Assembly: GCF_900188335.1 (NCBI RefSeq)
Contig: NZ_FZOY01000004.1
Coordinates: 434,001 to 498,000 of the forward strand
Source: Tropicimonas sediminicola
GTDB lineage: Bacteria > Pseudomonadota > Alphaproteobacteria > Rhodobacterales > Rhodobacteraceae
Direction of reading: 5' to 3'
Length of the DNA: 64,000 nucleotides
Each line of letters starts with the position of its first letter. Position 1 is the first letter of the stretch. Shown here piece by piece: positions 1-8,208 of the stretch. The translations under genes were made by a program, and so were the position numbers. The notes beneath the pieces were generated by a model. It was not told where the DNA came from and ran no database searches. It was given only the letters and a program-made list of their open reading frames with translations.

Positions 1-1435
1 CGCCCTCCACGTGCACCGGCTCGGGGCGGAACATCAGCAGCGGACGCGGCAGGGCCGGGCGCGCCGGCCAGTTTCGCGCCGGCTCCGACCAGGCGGCGGC
101 CAGCACCTTCGCCGTCTTCTCGGGGATGTGGCTGTCGGCCGGGTGCAGCCGGGTGATCGCCTCCAGCCCGACCCGTGCACCGAGCTTGCCGATCAGGTCG
201 TCGAGCGCCGCGCCACCGTCCTTCTTCATCCGCGCTGCGCCGTCTGCGGCTGCGCCAAGGTGGCCGCGGTGCTGGCTGGCATGCACCGGTTCGGTCACAT
301 GCGCTTCCAGCCGCAGCACGTCGATGCCGGGGCCGGCGTCGATCTCGTCGAGCTTCATCAGCAGCAGCGGCAGCAGCCGGTCGGGCTCGGCCGAGGGCCG
401 CGCCAGCCCCACCTCCACCGATTGCATCGTGTGATCGCAGCGGAACGCCTGCAGCCGCACCCGCCGCGCCCCCCGCCCCTTCTCGCGCAGCCGTTCCGCC
501 AGCGCCGGCAGCAGCCGGTCGAGCCCGGCGCGCAGGTCGTCCAGCAGGCCGATCGGCTCGGGCAGGGTCAGGCGCACGGCGAAATGGTCCGGCGGTTTCG
601 CGGGCGAGACGGGCTCCGGCACCAGCCCGAGCGCCTGGTCGAGTCGCAGCACCAGCTCCTTGCCGAAGCGCCGCGACAGCGCCGCCCGCGGCTGGCCGGC
701 CAGCTCGTCGATCCGCCGGAGGCCCAGCCGCCCGAGCTGAGCCACGACCTCGGGCGGCAGCCGCAACGCGGCCACGGGCAACGGCCCCAGTGCGGTGCGC
801 GTCTGCCCCGGCGCCGCGATCCGCTCGCCGGAGCCGGCGGCCGCCCGTACCGGCGCTGCGCCGCCCCGCTCCCAGTGCCGCCGCTTGGCCGCCCGCGACC
901 GCGTCGCCCGCGCCTCCTGGTCGATCGCGTCGCCCGACCGCGCCGCCTCCGCCCCGCGCCCGGCATAGCGCGCCAGCGCCCAGGCCGCGCCCACCGTGTC
1001 GGCAATCCCGGCCCGCACGCTCAGCCCGAGCGCCGCGCAGTCCGTCTCGATCTGCTCCAGCAGCGCCGCCTCGCCCCCGAACAGGTGCGCGCACCCCGTC
1101 AGGTCCACCGTCAGCCCGTCGGGCGGCAGCTCCGACACCCAGGGCGAGAACTTCCCCGCCCATCGTCGCAGCACGGTCAGGAACGCCGCCTCGGCCTGCG
1201 GATTGCACAGCCGCGTCACCAGCGTGGGACACACCGCCCGCGCATCCCGAAGCGGCTGCCCGACAGACAGCCCGGCCCGCGACGCCGCCAGGTCGAGCGA
1301 GGCGAGAAGCTGCATGTTGCCGCTGTCGCGCACCACGGCAAAGGGCGCGTCCACGCCCACACCATCGACGCGCAGCAGCCGCTCGGCGGCAAGCCGCGGA
1401 AACCACAGCGAAAGTATCCGTCGAACCGACGACAT
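1..1435 (-). CDS. imuB: ImuB, Y-family DNA polymerase-like mutagenesis protein (3' end outside window)
   Basis: The minus-strand frame from ATG 1435 stays open to the window edge (about 478 codons), so the C-terminus is missing. The N-terminus (SVRRILSLWFPRLAAERLLR) is typical of ImuB and lacks the D-x-D-x-F-F metal motif of active Y-family polymerases. The second acidic region reads LPPDGLTVDLTG instead of S-x-D-E. By family knowledge ImuB is a catalytically inactive adaptor linking the beta clamp to DnaE2 in SOS mutagenesis. A LexA box lies about 30 bp upstream. ImuA, normally between box and imuB, is absent; dnaE2 would lie beyond coordinate 1 if present. Confidence 0.88.
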   Translation of the reverse strand, partial: MSSVRRILSLWFPRLAAERLLRVDGVGVDAPFAVVRDSGNMQLLASLDLAASRAGLSVGQPLRDARAVCPTLVTRLCNPQAEAAFLTVLRRWAGKFSPWVSELPPDGLTVDLTGCAHLFGGEAALLEQIETDCAALGLSVRAGIADTVGAAWALARYAGRGAEAARSGDAIDQEARATRSRAAKRRHWERGGAAPVRAAAGSGERIAAPGQTRTALGPLPVAALRLPPEVVAQLGRLGLRRIDELAGQPRAALSRRFGKELVLRLDQALGLVPEPVSPAKPPDHFAVRLTLPEPIGLLDDLRAGLDRLLPALAERLREKGRGARRVRLQAFRCDHTMQSVEVGLARPSAEPDRLLPLLLMKLDEIDAGPGIDVLRLEAHVTEPVHASQHRGHLGAAADGAARMKKDGGAALDDLIGKLGARVGLEAITRLHPADSHIPEKTAKVLAAAWSEPARNWPARPALPRPLLMFRPEPVHVEG

Positions 1436-1464
1436 CCGTCACTCCTGGAGAATCGCGACAGTTT

Positions 1465-1479
1465 GTTCCTTTTTTGTTC
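1465..1479. promoter_or_regulatory. LexA (SOS) box GTTC-N7-GTTC
   Basis: GTTC at 1465-1468 and GTTC at 1476-1479 are separated by exactly seven bases (C then six T). This is the direct-repeat operator recognised by alphaproteobacterial LexA. It lies 30 bp upstream of the imuB start on the minus strand and about 190 bp upstream of rnr on the plus strand. The position strongly suggests SOS control of imuB. Control of rnr is not implied. Confidence 0.85.
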
Positions 1480-1550
1480 TACACCGACTCCCAACCCTCC
1501 GGGAGTCGAATCCGGCGCCTTCTGTCGGCAGGTATCCCCGCCGGAGCCAC

Positions 1551-1570
1551 GAATTTTCGGACGAAAATTC
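1551..1570. repeat. Interrupted palindrome, 9-bp arms
   Basis: GAATTTTCG, two bases, CGAAAATTC. It is AT-rich inside a very GC-rich divergent spacer between imuB (minus) and rnr (plus), about 100 bp upstream of rnr. It could be an operator for a dimeric regulator or a small cruciform. No regulator is assigned. Confidence 0.5.
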
Positions 1571-1594
1571 GCCGCCGCGCAGCGGCGCCACCGC

Positions 1595-1620
1595 CGCTCG
1601 GGCTCCGCCCGGCGGCCGCC
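1595..1620. repeat. GC-rich hairpin in the imuB-rnr spacer
   Basis: The bases around 1595-1620 contain CGGGC-TCC-GCCCG flanked by CCGC/GCGG, giving a compact GC stem. Just before it is a CGCCGC...GCGGCG inverted repeat. It resembles the gene-end palindromes seen elsewhere in the window, but here it sits in a divergent spacer. No function is assigned. Confidence 0.35.
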
Positions 1621-1668
1621 CCCGTTTCCACAGGTGACAGCCCCCCGCCCCCATGCTACCTCGCGATC

Positions 1669-3975
1669 ATGGCAGAGCTTCCCACCAAGGCGCAGGTCCT
1701 CGACTGGATCGCGCAGAACCCCACGCAGAATTCCAAGCGCGACATCGCCAAGGCCTTCGGGGTCAAGGGAGCGGCTCGGATCGACCTCAAGCGCATGCTC
1801 AAGGAGCTGGAGGAGGAGGGCCATCTGCAGAAGGCCCGCAAGCACTACCGCGACCCCGACAAGCTGCCGCCCGTCACAGTGCTGCAGGTGCTCGCCCCCG
1901 ACGCCAACGGCGATCTCTTCGCCAAGCCGCTCGAATGGCACGGCGAGGGTCCGGAGCCGCGGGTGCTGTTCATTCCCCGCGAGGCCGATCCCGCGCTCGG
2001 CGAGGGCGACCGCATCCTCGGCCGGATGACCGAGGTGCGTGCCGACGGGCACCAGTACGAGGCCCGGCTGATCCGCCGCATCGGCCACAACCCGCACAAG
2101 ATCCTCGGGATCTATCGCAAGCGCACCGAGGGCGGGCGGATCACCCCGATCGACAAGGGCGCGGACCGCGAATGGCAGGTGCCCGCCGGCGCCACCCACG
2201 GTGCAAAGGACGGCGAACTGGTGGAGGCAGAACAGGCCAGCCCGCGCGGCAAGCTCGGCCTGCCGACCGCCCGCATCATCGAACGCCTGGGCGACCCCTC
2301 GGCGCCGCGCGCGGTTTCGCTGATCGCCATCCACCAGCACGGCATCCCCGACGATTTCCCCGACAAGGTGATCGAGGAGGCCGACCGGATGAAGCCCGCC
2401 GGCCTCTCCGGCCGCGAGGACCTGCGCGATCTGCCGCTCATCACCATCGACCCGTCGGACGCGCGCGACCATGACGACGCCGTCTATGCCCATGCCGACG
2501 ACGACCCCAAGAACCCCGGCGGCCATGTCGTCTGGGTCGCGATCGCCGACGTCGCCCACTATGTCCGCCCCGGCACGGCGCTGGACGCGGAGGCGCGGCT
2601 GCGCGGCAACTCCACCTACTTCCCCGACCGCGTCGTGCCGATGCTGCCGGACCGTCTGTCGGGCGACCTCTGCTCGCTGCACGAAGGCGTGCCGCGTGCC
2701 TGTATCGCCGTCCGGATGCGGCTGAACGAGCAGGGCCAGAAGATCGGCCACAGCTTCCACCGCGGCCTGATGCGTTCCATCGCCTCGCTCAGCTACGAGG
2801 AAGTTCAGCAGGCGCTCGACGGCGAGCCCAACGACAAGTGCGGCCCGCTGCTCGAGGACGTGCTGCAACCGCTTCACGCCGCCTACCTCGCCGCCGCCCG
2901 CGCCCGCGACCTGCGCCAGCCGCTGGATCTCGACCTGCCGGAACGCCGGATCGTTCTGTCGGACAAGGGCGAGGTGCTCTCCGTCAACTTCCGCGACCGG
3001 CTGGTGACCCACCGCCTGATCGAGGAATTCATGGTGCTTGCCAACGTCGCCGCTGGGGAGACCTTGACCCACAAGCGCACGCCGCTGGTGTTCCGGGTGC
3101 ACGAAGAGCCCAACCCCGAGAAGCTCGATGCATTGCGGGAGACAGCGCAGGCCAGCGGCTTCACGCTTGCCAAGGGGCAGGTGCTGCACACCAGCCACCT
3201 CAACAAGCTGCTGAACGACGCCGCCGGCACCGACCTGGCCGAGATGATCAACCTCAGCACGTTGCGGTCGATGACTCAGGCCTATTACAACCCGGAGAAT
3301 TTCGGGCATTTCGGCCTGGCGCTGAAGACCTACGCCCATTTCACCTCGCCGATCCGCCGCTATTCGGACCTCATCGTCCATCGCGGTCTGATTTCGGGCC
3401 ATGGCTGGGGCAAGGACGGGCTGTCGCCGGACGACATCGACCGGCTGGAGGCCACCGCAGAGCACATCTCGGAGACCGAGCGCCGCTCGATGGCCGCAGA
3501 ACGCGACACCACCGACCGCTACCTCGCCTCCTACCTCTCCGAGCGCGTGGGCAACGAGTTCCCCGGTCGGATCTCCGGCATCGCCCGCTTCGGCGTCTTC
3601 GTGAAGCTCGACGAGACCGCCGCCGACGGGCTGATCCCGATCCGCTCTCTGGGCAACGAGTTCTTCCACTACGACCGCGAGGCGCAAACCCTGATGGGCT
3701 CCGACAGCGGCCGGGTGATCTCCCTCGGTCAGCGCGTTCTGGTCCGCCTGACCGAGGCCGTGCCGGTGACCGGCGGACTGATGCTGGAACTGCTGTCGCT
3801 CGACGGAGAACAGATCGCCCCCTCCTCCGCGCCCCGCAACCGCGGCAAGCCGACCCGGCGGATGCCCGGCAAGACCAAGGCCCGCGAGCGCTCCTTCGGC
3901 GACAAGTCCAAGCGCCCGCCGGGCGGCGGCCGCCCGACCCGCAGCAAGCGCAAGGTCACCCGCAAGCGCAAGTGA
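1669..3975 (+). CDS. rnr: Ribonuclease R (3'-5' exoribonuclease)
   Basis: 768 aa from ATG 1669. An open frame extends further upstream but has no protein-like content, and the family begins at this point. Visible parts: N-terminal winged-helix region (about 1-65), cold-shock/OB region, RNB catalytic domain with the metal-binding run D-P-S-D-A-R-D-H-D-D (about 261-270), S1 RNA-binding domain from about 630, and a very Lys/Arg-rich tail (about 723-768). The family degrades structured RNA, including mRNA, rRNA and trans-translation targets. smpB is in the same window at 54.9 kb, a functional though not operonic partner. Confidence 0.95.
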   Translation: MAELPTKAQVLDWIAQNPTQNSKRDIAKAFGVKGAARIDLKRMLKELEEEGHLQKARKHYRDPDKLPPVTVLQVLAPDANGDLFAKPLEWHGEGPEPRVLFIPREADPALGEGDRILGRMTEVRADGHQYEARLIRRIGHNPHKILGIYRKRTEGGRITPIDKGADREWQVPAGATHGAKDGELVEAEQASPRGKLGLPTARIIERLGDPSAPRAVSLIAIHQHGIPDDFPDKVIEEADRMKPAGLSGREDLRDLPLITIDPSDARDHDDAVYAHADDDPKNPGGHVVWVAIADVAHYVRPGTALDAEARLRGNSTYFPDRVVPMLPDRLSGDLCSLHEGVPRACIAVRMRLNEQGQKIGHSFHRGLMRSIASLSYEEVQQALDGEPNDKCGPLLEDVLQPLHAAYLAAARARDLRQPLDLDLPERRIVLSDKGEVLSVNFRDRLVTHRLIEEFMVLANVAAGETLTHKRTPLVFRVHEEPNPEKLDALRETAQASGFTLAKGQVLHTSHLNKLLNDAAGTDLAEMINLSTLRSMTQAYYNPENFGHFGLALKTYAHFTSPIRRYSDLIVHRGLISGHGWGKDGLSPDDIDRLEATAEHISETERRSMAAERDTTDRYLASYLSERVGNEFPGRISGIARFGVFVKLDETAADGLIPIRSLGNEFFHYDREAQTLMGSDSGRVISLGQRVLVRLTEAVPVTGGLMLELLSLDGEQIAPSSAPRNRGKPTRRMPGKTKARERSFGDKSKRPPGGGRPTRSKRKVTRKRK

Positions 3976-4086
3976 GCCCGTCGGGCCGATCGGCGAATCT
4001 CCGTGCAGCCCCCGGCAAATCCCTTTGCCGAATGGGCGCACGGGAGTACACTCCTGCAAAACAACGGATGGCGAGCAGGAGCCACC

Positions 4087-5355
4087 ATGACAGGCAAAGC
4101 AAGTATACTGGCAGCGTCATTGGCGCTGGCCATTCCGGTGGAATCAAGCGCCGGCATGAACGCAATCGAGATATCCCTCCGGCCCGAGGCACGGCCGATT
4201 CTCGCATCGGCGCAGGCGTCGGAGGTGCAGGTGTCCAACATCGCTTTTGAACAATGGATCCCCGCGTTCCGGGAACGGGCAGCGCAACAGGGCATCTCGT
4301 CGGCAACGCTCGACAGCGCCCTTTCCGGCATCCGCTTCAACACCGACGCGATCAAGCGCGACCGCAACCAGGCAGAGTTCTCCAAGACGATCTGGGAATA
4401 CCTGGAGACCGCGGCCTCGGAGCTGCGCGTGACCAACGGCGAGGAGGCTCTGCGCGAGCACGCGGCCGTTCTGGCGCAAATCGAGGAGCGCTACCGGGTG
4501 CCGGCCGAGATCGTGACCGCGATCTGGGGGCTGGAGAGCGCCTACGGCAGCTTCCGCGGCTCCGAACCCACCATCGAATCGCTCGCCACCCTCGCTTTCG
4601 ACGGACGGCGGTCGGCGTTCTTCGAGGCACAGCTCATCGCCGCCCTGCAGATCCTCGACTCGGGCGACGTGACGCCCCGGGGCATGACAGGAAGCTGGGC
4701 CGGCGCGATGGGCCATACCCAGTTCATGCCGACCTCCTACCTCGCCCACGCGGTCGATTTCGACGGCGACGGCAAACGCGACATCTGGTCCGACGACCCG
4801 ACCGACGCGCTGGCCTCCACCGCCTCCTACCTCGCGGAAGCGGGCTGGGTCGAGGGGCAGCCATGGGGCATGGAGGTCATCCTGCCAGAGGGATTCGACG
4901 TCTCGCTCACCGGCCACCCGGTCAAGAAACCCTCCACCGAATGGGCGGCGCTCGGGGTGCGGGACATCCATGGCGACCCGGTCCCCGACCATGGCACCAC
5001 AGCGATCCTGCTGCCCGGCGGCGCCGGGGGCGCGGCCTTCATGGTGTTCCGCAACTTCAACGTGCTGGAGCGTTACAACAGCGCCGATGCTTATGTGATC
5101 GCGGTCGGGCATCTCGCCGACCGGATCCGAGGCGGCCCCGCGATCCAGGGCGACTGGCCGCGCGATCTGCGCGCGCTGCTGCTGGCCGAACGGATCGAGA
5201 TGCAGGAGCGGCTCACGCGGGCCGGCTTCGACACCCAGGGCATCGACGGCAGGATCGGCCCGAACACGATCGCGGCGATCCGGGGCTTCCAGCGATCCGT
5301 CGGCATGCGCCCGGACGGCTACGCCTCGACCGACGTGCTGGAACGGTTGCGCTGA
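4087..5355 (+). CDS. Secreted lytic murein transglycosylase, MltB/SLT_2 type, with peptidoglycan-binding domain
   Basis: 422 aa from ATG 4087, chosen because AGGAG precedes it and a signal peptide (about 1-22) follows; upstream codons in frame to 4003 look non-coding. The SLT_2 catalytic region contains W-G-L-E-S-A-Y-G with the probable catalytic Glu near residue 150, followed by the family segments M-G-H-T-Q-F-M-P-T-S and D-F-D-G-D-G. The C-terminus (about 371-422) is a PG_binding_1 domain. It would cleave glycan strands to 1,6-anhydro products in the periplasm. It is transcribed in the same direction as rnr, with a 111-bp gap. Confidence 0.93.
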   Translation: MTGKASILAASLALAIPVESSAGMNAIEISLRPEARPILASAQASEVQVSNIAFEQWIPAFRERAAQQGISSATLDSALSGIRFNTDAIKRDRNQAEFSKTIWEYLETAASELRVTNGEEALREHAAVLAQIEERYRVPAEIVTAIWGLESAYGSFRGSEPTIESLATLAFDGRRSAFFEAQLIAALQILDSGDVTPRGMTGSWAGAMGHTQFMPTSYLAHAVDFDGDGKRDIWSDDPTDALASTASYLAEAGWVEGQPWGMEVILPEGFDVSLTGHPVKKPSTEWAALGVRDIHGDPVPDHGTTAILLPGGAGGAAFMVFRNFNVLERYNSADAYVIAVGHLADRIRGGPAIQGDWPRDLRALLLAERIEMQERLTRAGFDTQGIDGRIGPNTIAAIRGFQRSVGMRPDGYASTDVLERLR

Positions 5356-5977
5356 CCGGAAGGTAGGACCGGGCTGACCACCCGGCCCTGGCGCGCAACA
5401 CCAGCTCGCCCGTGCCGTTGCGGACCCAGAAATCGGCGTCGCGTGCATTCGCCACGGCGCCGTCCCCGGGGGACACGAGGCCAAAGGCTGAGATAGCCGC
5501 AACGCCGCCTGCGCGTTGAGCGCGAGGACTCGGGCCTGAACCGGCGCGAGCCTCTCGCCGCCAAGGTCCCAACCGCCCCACGGAAGCAGGCATGGTAGAA
5601 GAACGGCGGCAGAGCATCGCCCGCTCCGGGCGGCCAGCCCTCTCATCCCAGCGTGGCATGCAGCGCCGCCGCGCGCGGGATTCAGGAAGCCGTCCACATT
5701 GCAAGACAGGCCCAATGCACCATCCCCCATCTGACGTTACGCCAGCCGGGATGGAGCGCAACCGCCACGCGGGTGGCCCGACCGCTGTCATCCGTCCCCC
5801 CGCGCGCGCCAGCGCACGGCCCGGCCCAACGGGAGGAGGCGCATCTTCGATGCGGCGACGACGGGCGGGAGCCCGCGCTTGCCTGTGCCCCCGCACGGCG
5901 GCATCCTCGGCGGCGGGGACACAAGCTCCGCGCGGCCAGGAACCGGCCGCGACGCAGGGCGAACGAGGAGGGCAGCC
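5356..5977. other. 622-bp spacer with hairpins and no convincing intact gene
   Basis: Several frames are open only because of high GC; their translations are Arg/Ala/Pro-rich and I take them as spurious. Visible structure: CCGGG-N7-CCCGG (5369-5385) just after the transglycosylase stop, GCATC-TTC-GATGC (5841-5853) and CGGGC-GGGA-GCCCG (5862-5875). A minus-strand stretch near 5385-5520 reads like the start of a secreted protein and is listed separately. The last bases carry the ribosome-binding site (GAGGAG) of the next gene. Confidence 0.5.
5385..5520 (-). pseudogene. Possible relic of a small secreted-protein gene (N-terminal part)
   Basis: The minus strand reads a hydrophobic stretch (AAISAFGLVSPGDGAVA) followed by NARDADFWVRNGTGELVL. 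This is the pattern of a signal peptide plus the first mature residues of small periplasmic proteins with a D-A-D-F-W-V-R-N-like start seen in Rhodobacteraceae. No good start codon precedes it, and the downstream reading dissolves into the antisense of the transglycosylase. I infer a decayed gene. Chance resemblance in GC-rich DNA is a real alternative. Confidence 0.28.
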
Positions 5978-7657
5978 ATGACACCGGCACGACACGGCGG
6001 GCAGATACTTGTCGATCAACTCAAGCTCCGCGGCGTCCGCCGGGTCTTCTCGGTGCCGGGCGAGAGCTTCCTCGCTGCGCTCGACGGGCTCCATGAGAGC
6101 GGCATCGAGACCATCACCTGCCGTCAGGAGGGCGGCGCGGCGATGATGGCCGAAGCCCACGGCAAGCTCACCGGCACCCCCGGCATCCTCTTCGTCACCC
6201 GCGGCCCCGGGGCGACCAACGCCAGCGCCGGGCTGCACATCGCGCAGCACGACAGCACCCCGATGATCGCCTTCGTCGGCCAAATCGACCGCAAACATCG
6301 CGACCGCGACGCCTTCCAGGAAGTCGACATGCCCGCCTTCTTCGGTCCGCTGGTCAAATGGGCCGCGGAGGTGCGCGAGACCGATCGGCTGCCGGAATAC
6401 ATCGCGCGGGCCTGGAACGTGGCGCTCTCGGGCCGCCCCGGCCCGGTGGTTCTGGCGCTCCCCGAGGACATGCTCTCCGCCAGCGCGGCGGTGCCGGACA
6501 TTCCGCCCACCACCTTCGCGCCGTCGCCCGATCGCGAAGCCTTCGCCACCGCCGTGATGCGGGCGTTGCGCCTCGCCCGGCGGCCGCTGGTCGTCGCCGG
6601 CGGCCCGGGCTGGTCGGCTCAGGCGACCCGCGATCTCGAGATCTTCGCCGAGACCCTCGACCTTCCGGTCGCGGTCAGCTTCCGGCGGCAGGACTTCATG
6701 GACAACCGCCATCCGAACTACGTGGGCTACCTCGGCGTCGGCATGAACCCGGAGCTGGGCGCACGGCTCGCGAAGGCCGACGTGATCCTCGCACTCGGCA
6801 CGAGGCTGGGCGAAACGGTGACCGGCGGCTTCGAACTCCTCGACCCGGCGCGCCCCGACCCGAAACGCATGCTGATCCATTTGCATCCCGATCCCGATGA
6901 ACTCGGGCGTCTCTACCCCGCGCAGCTTGCGCTCGCCGCACCCACAGCAGACGCCATATCGGCGCTCGCGGCCCATGCCGCGCCGCTGATCACCAGCCGG
7001 ACATGGACCGCCGAGGCGCGTGCCGATTTCGAGGTCTGGCAGGAACCGGTGCAGACCCCCGGCGCCCTGCGGCAGGAGGCGGTGATCCGCTGGCTGTCCG
7101 ACAATCTCCCGGAAGACGCGATCGTCGCCAGCGGCGCCGGCAATTTCGCGGCCTGGGTGCACCGCTATTTCCGCTACAAGCGCTATGGCACCCAGCTCGC
7201 CCCGACCTCCGGCTCCATGGGCTACGGCCTGCCAGCGGCCATCGCCGCCAAGATCGAGCACCCGGAGCGCTGCGTGGTCTGCATCGTCGGCGACGGCTGC
7301 CTGCAGATGACGGTGAACGAGCTGTCGACCGCGGCGCAGAACGACGCAGCGATCGTGGTGCTGGTGGTGAACAACGGCCGCTACGGTACGATCCGGATGC
7401 ACCAGGAGCGCCGCTATCCGGGCCGGGTCATCGGCACCGATCTGCACGTCCCCGACCTGCCGCTGCTGGCCCGCGCCTATGGCGGCTGGGGCACCACCGT
7501 CACCCGCGACGAGGACTTGCCCGCCGCCTTCGATGCCGCGCGCGCCGCCGGGACGCTGGCCCTGATCGACCTGCAGGTCGACCCGCAGGCGCTCTCGCCC
7601 GCGAGCACGCTCGACGCCACGCGCGCCGCAGGGCTCGCCGCCGCGACGGGCGACTGA
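5978..7657 (+). CDS. TPP-dependent acetolactate synthase-like enzyme
   Basis: 559 aa from ATG 5978 with GAGGAG upstream. The three-domain ThDP fold is clear. The activating Glu lies in C-R-Q-E-G-G (about residue 51). A central FAD/nucleotide-like domain follows. The diphosphate motif G-D-G-C is near 438, with the partner N-N about 26 residues on. Family members include acetolactate synthase large subunits, benzoylformate decarboxylase and oxalyl-CoA decarboxylase. No small regulatory subunit (ilvH) is adjacent, which argues for a catabolic decarboxylase or carboligase rather than the biosynthetic enzyme. The biosynthetic ilvD is 19 kb away. The substrate cannot be fixed from sequence alone. 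Confidence 0.85.
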   Translation: MTPARHGGQILVDQLKLRGVRRVFSVPGESFLAALDGLHESGIETITCRQEGGAAMMAEAHGKLTGTPGILFVTRGPGATNASAGLHIAQHDSTPMIAFVGQIDRKHRDRDAFQEVDMPAFFGPLVKWAAEVRETDRLPEYIARAWNVALSGRPGPVVLALPEDMLSASAAVPDIPPTTFAPSPDREAFATAVMRALRLARRPLVVAGGPGWSAQATRDLEIFAETLDLPVAVSFRRQDFMDNRHPNYVGYLGVGMNPELGARLAKADVILALGTRLGETVTGGFELLDPARPDPKRMLIHLHPDPDELGRLYPAQLALAAPTADAISALAAHAAPLITSRTWTAEARADFEVWQEPVQTPGALRQEAVIRWLSDNLPEDAIVASGAGNFAAWVHRYFRYKRYGTQLAPTSGSMGYGLPAAIAAKIEHPERCVVCIVGDGCLQMTVNELSTAAQNDAAIVVLVVNNGRYGTIRMHQERRYPGRVIGTDLHVPDLPLLARAYGGWGTTVTRDEDLPAAFDAARAAGTLALIDLQVDPQALSPASTLDATRAAGLAAATGD

Positions 7658-7670
7658 CCGGCCGCCGGCC

Positions 7671-8135
7671 TCAGCCGCAGGAGATCCGAGTCACCTGCCC
7701 GGCGGAGTCGACGAAGAAGTTGATCCGCGTCGGATTGTATTCCTGGGTCACGATATCGGTCGGCCCGACCACGCGGTACGGCATGGTCAGCCCGCCCGCT
7801 TCCACCGAGGCACCGCTCTGGCCCATATATTGCTGCACCTCACCGAGCTTGCAGGTGTCCGGCAGGCGCTCCGTCAGCCCACCGGCGCCCTCGCGCACCT
7901 CGCCGTAGGGATTGACCTCGACCATCTCCAGCGCCGGGTCGACACCGGGCTGGGCATTGCCGCCACCGTCGATCGGCGAGACCGCCACCGGGTCCGCCGG
8001 CGGGATCGGGTCGATCACCGGCGGCGGCGCCGGGTTGGCGACGAAGGTCGACTCGGTGATCGGATCGGTCACGACGGGGTCGCAGGCGGCCAGCCCCAGA
8101 AGGCAGGCGGGCAGCGCGGCAAATTTCAAACGCAT
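7671..8135 (-). CDS. I78-type peptidase-inhibitor-like lipoprotein
   Basis: 154 aa from ATG 8135, preceded by GAGGATGAG. The signal peptide ends in a lipobox L-A-A-C near residue 16-19, so a lipid-anchored protein is expected. A Pro/Asp-rich linker follows. The C-terminal about 65 residues (C-K-L-G ... Y-N-P-T-R-I-N-F-F-V-D ... R-I-S-C-G) match the layout of the I78 inhibitor family, in which the end reads P-x-R-(V/I)-N ... V-x-C-G. It converges with the acetolactate-synthase-like gene and diverges from frmA. I am fairly sure of the lipoprotein and less sure of inhibitor activity. Confidence 0.72.
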   Translation of the reverse strand: MRLKFAALPACLLGLAACDPVVTDPITESTFVANPAPPPVIDPIPPADPVAVSPIDGGGNAQPGVDPALEMVEVNPYGEVREGAGGLTERLPDTCKLGEVQQYMGQSGASVEAGGLTMPYRVVGPTDIVTQEYNPTRINFFVDSAGQVTRISCG

Positions 8136-8208
8136 CTCATCCTCGCAGGTTGCATTGTCCGGGCGCATCGCCCACGGTTTGCCCGCAGTTTAACGAGAGG
8201 AAACGACG

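Noticed and set aside
175-1668. Long N-terminal extension in frame with RNase R
   Set aside because: The extension is Arg/Pro/Ala-rich antisense of imuB. RNase R begins at ATG 1669, where the family similarity starts.
11-2029. Plus-strand open frame of 672 codons
   Set aside because: Low-complexity Arg/His/Gln/Pro translation; it runs antisense to imuB and over the spacer into rnr. GC-driven shadow frame.
5592-5990. Small open frames on both strands of the 0.6-kb spacer
   Set aside because: Arg-rich translations, no ribosome-binding sites, no resemblance to proteins.
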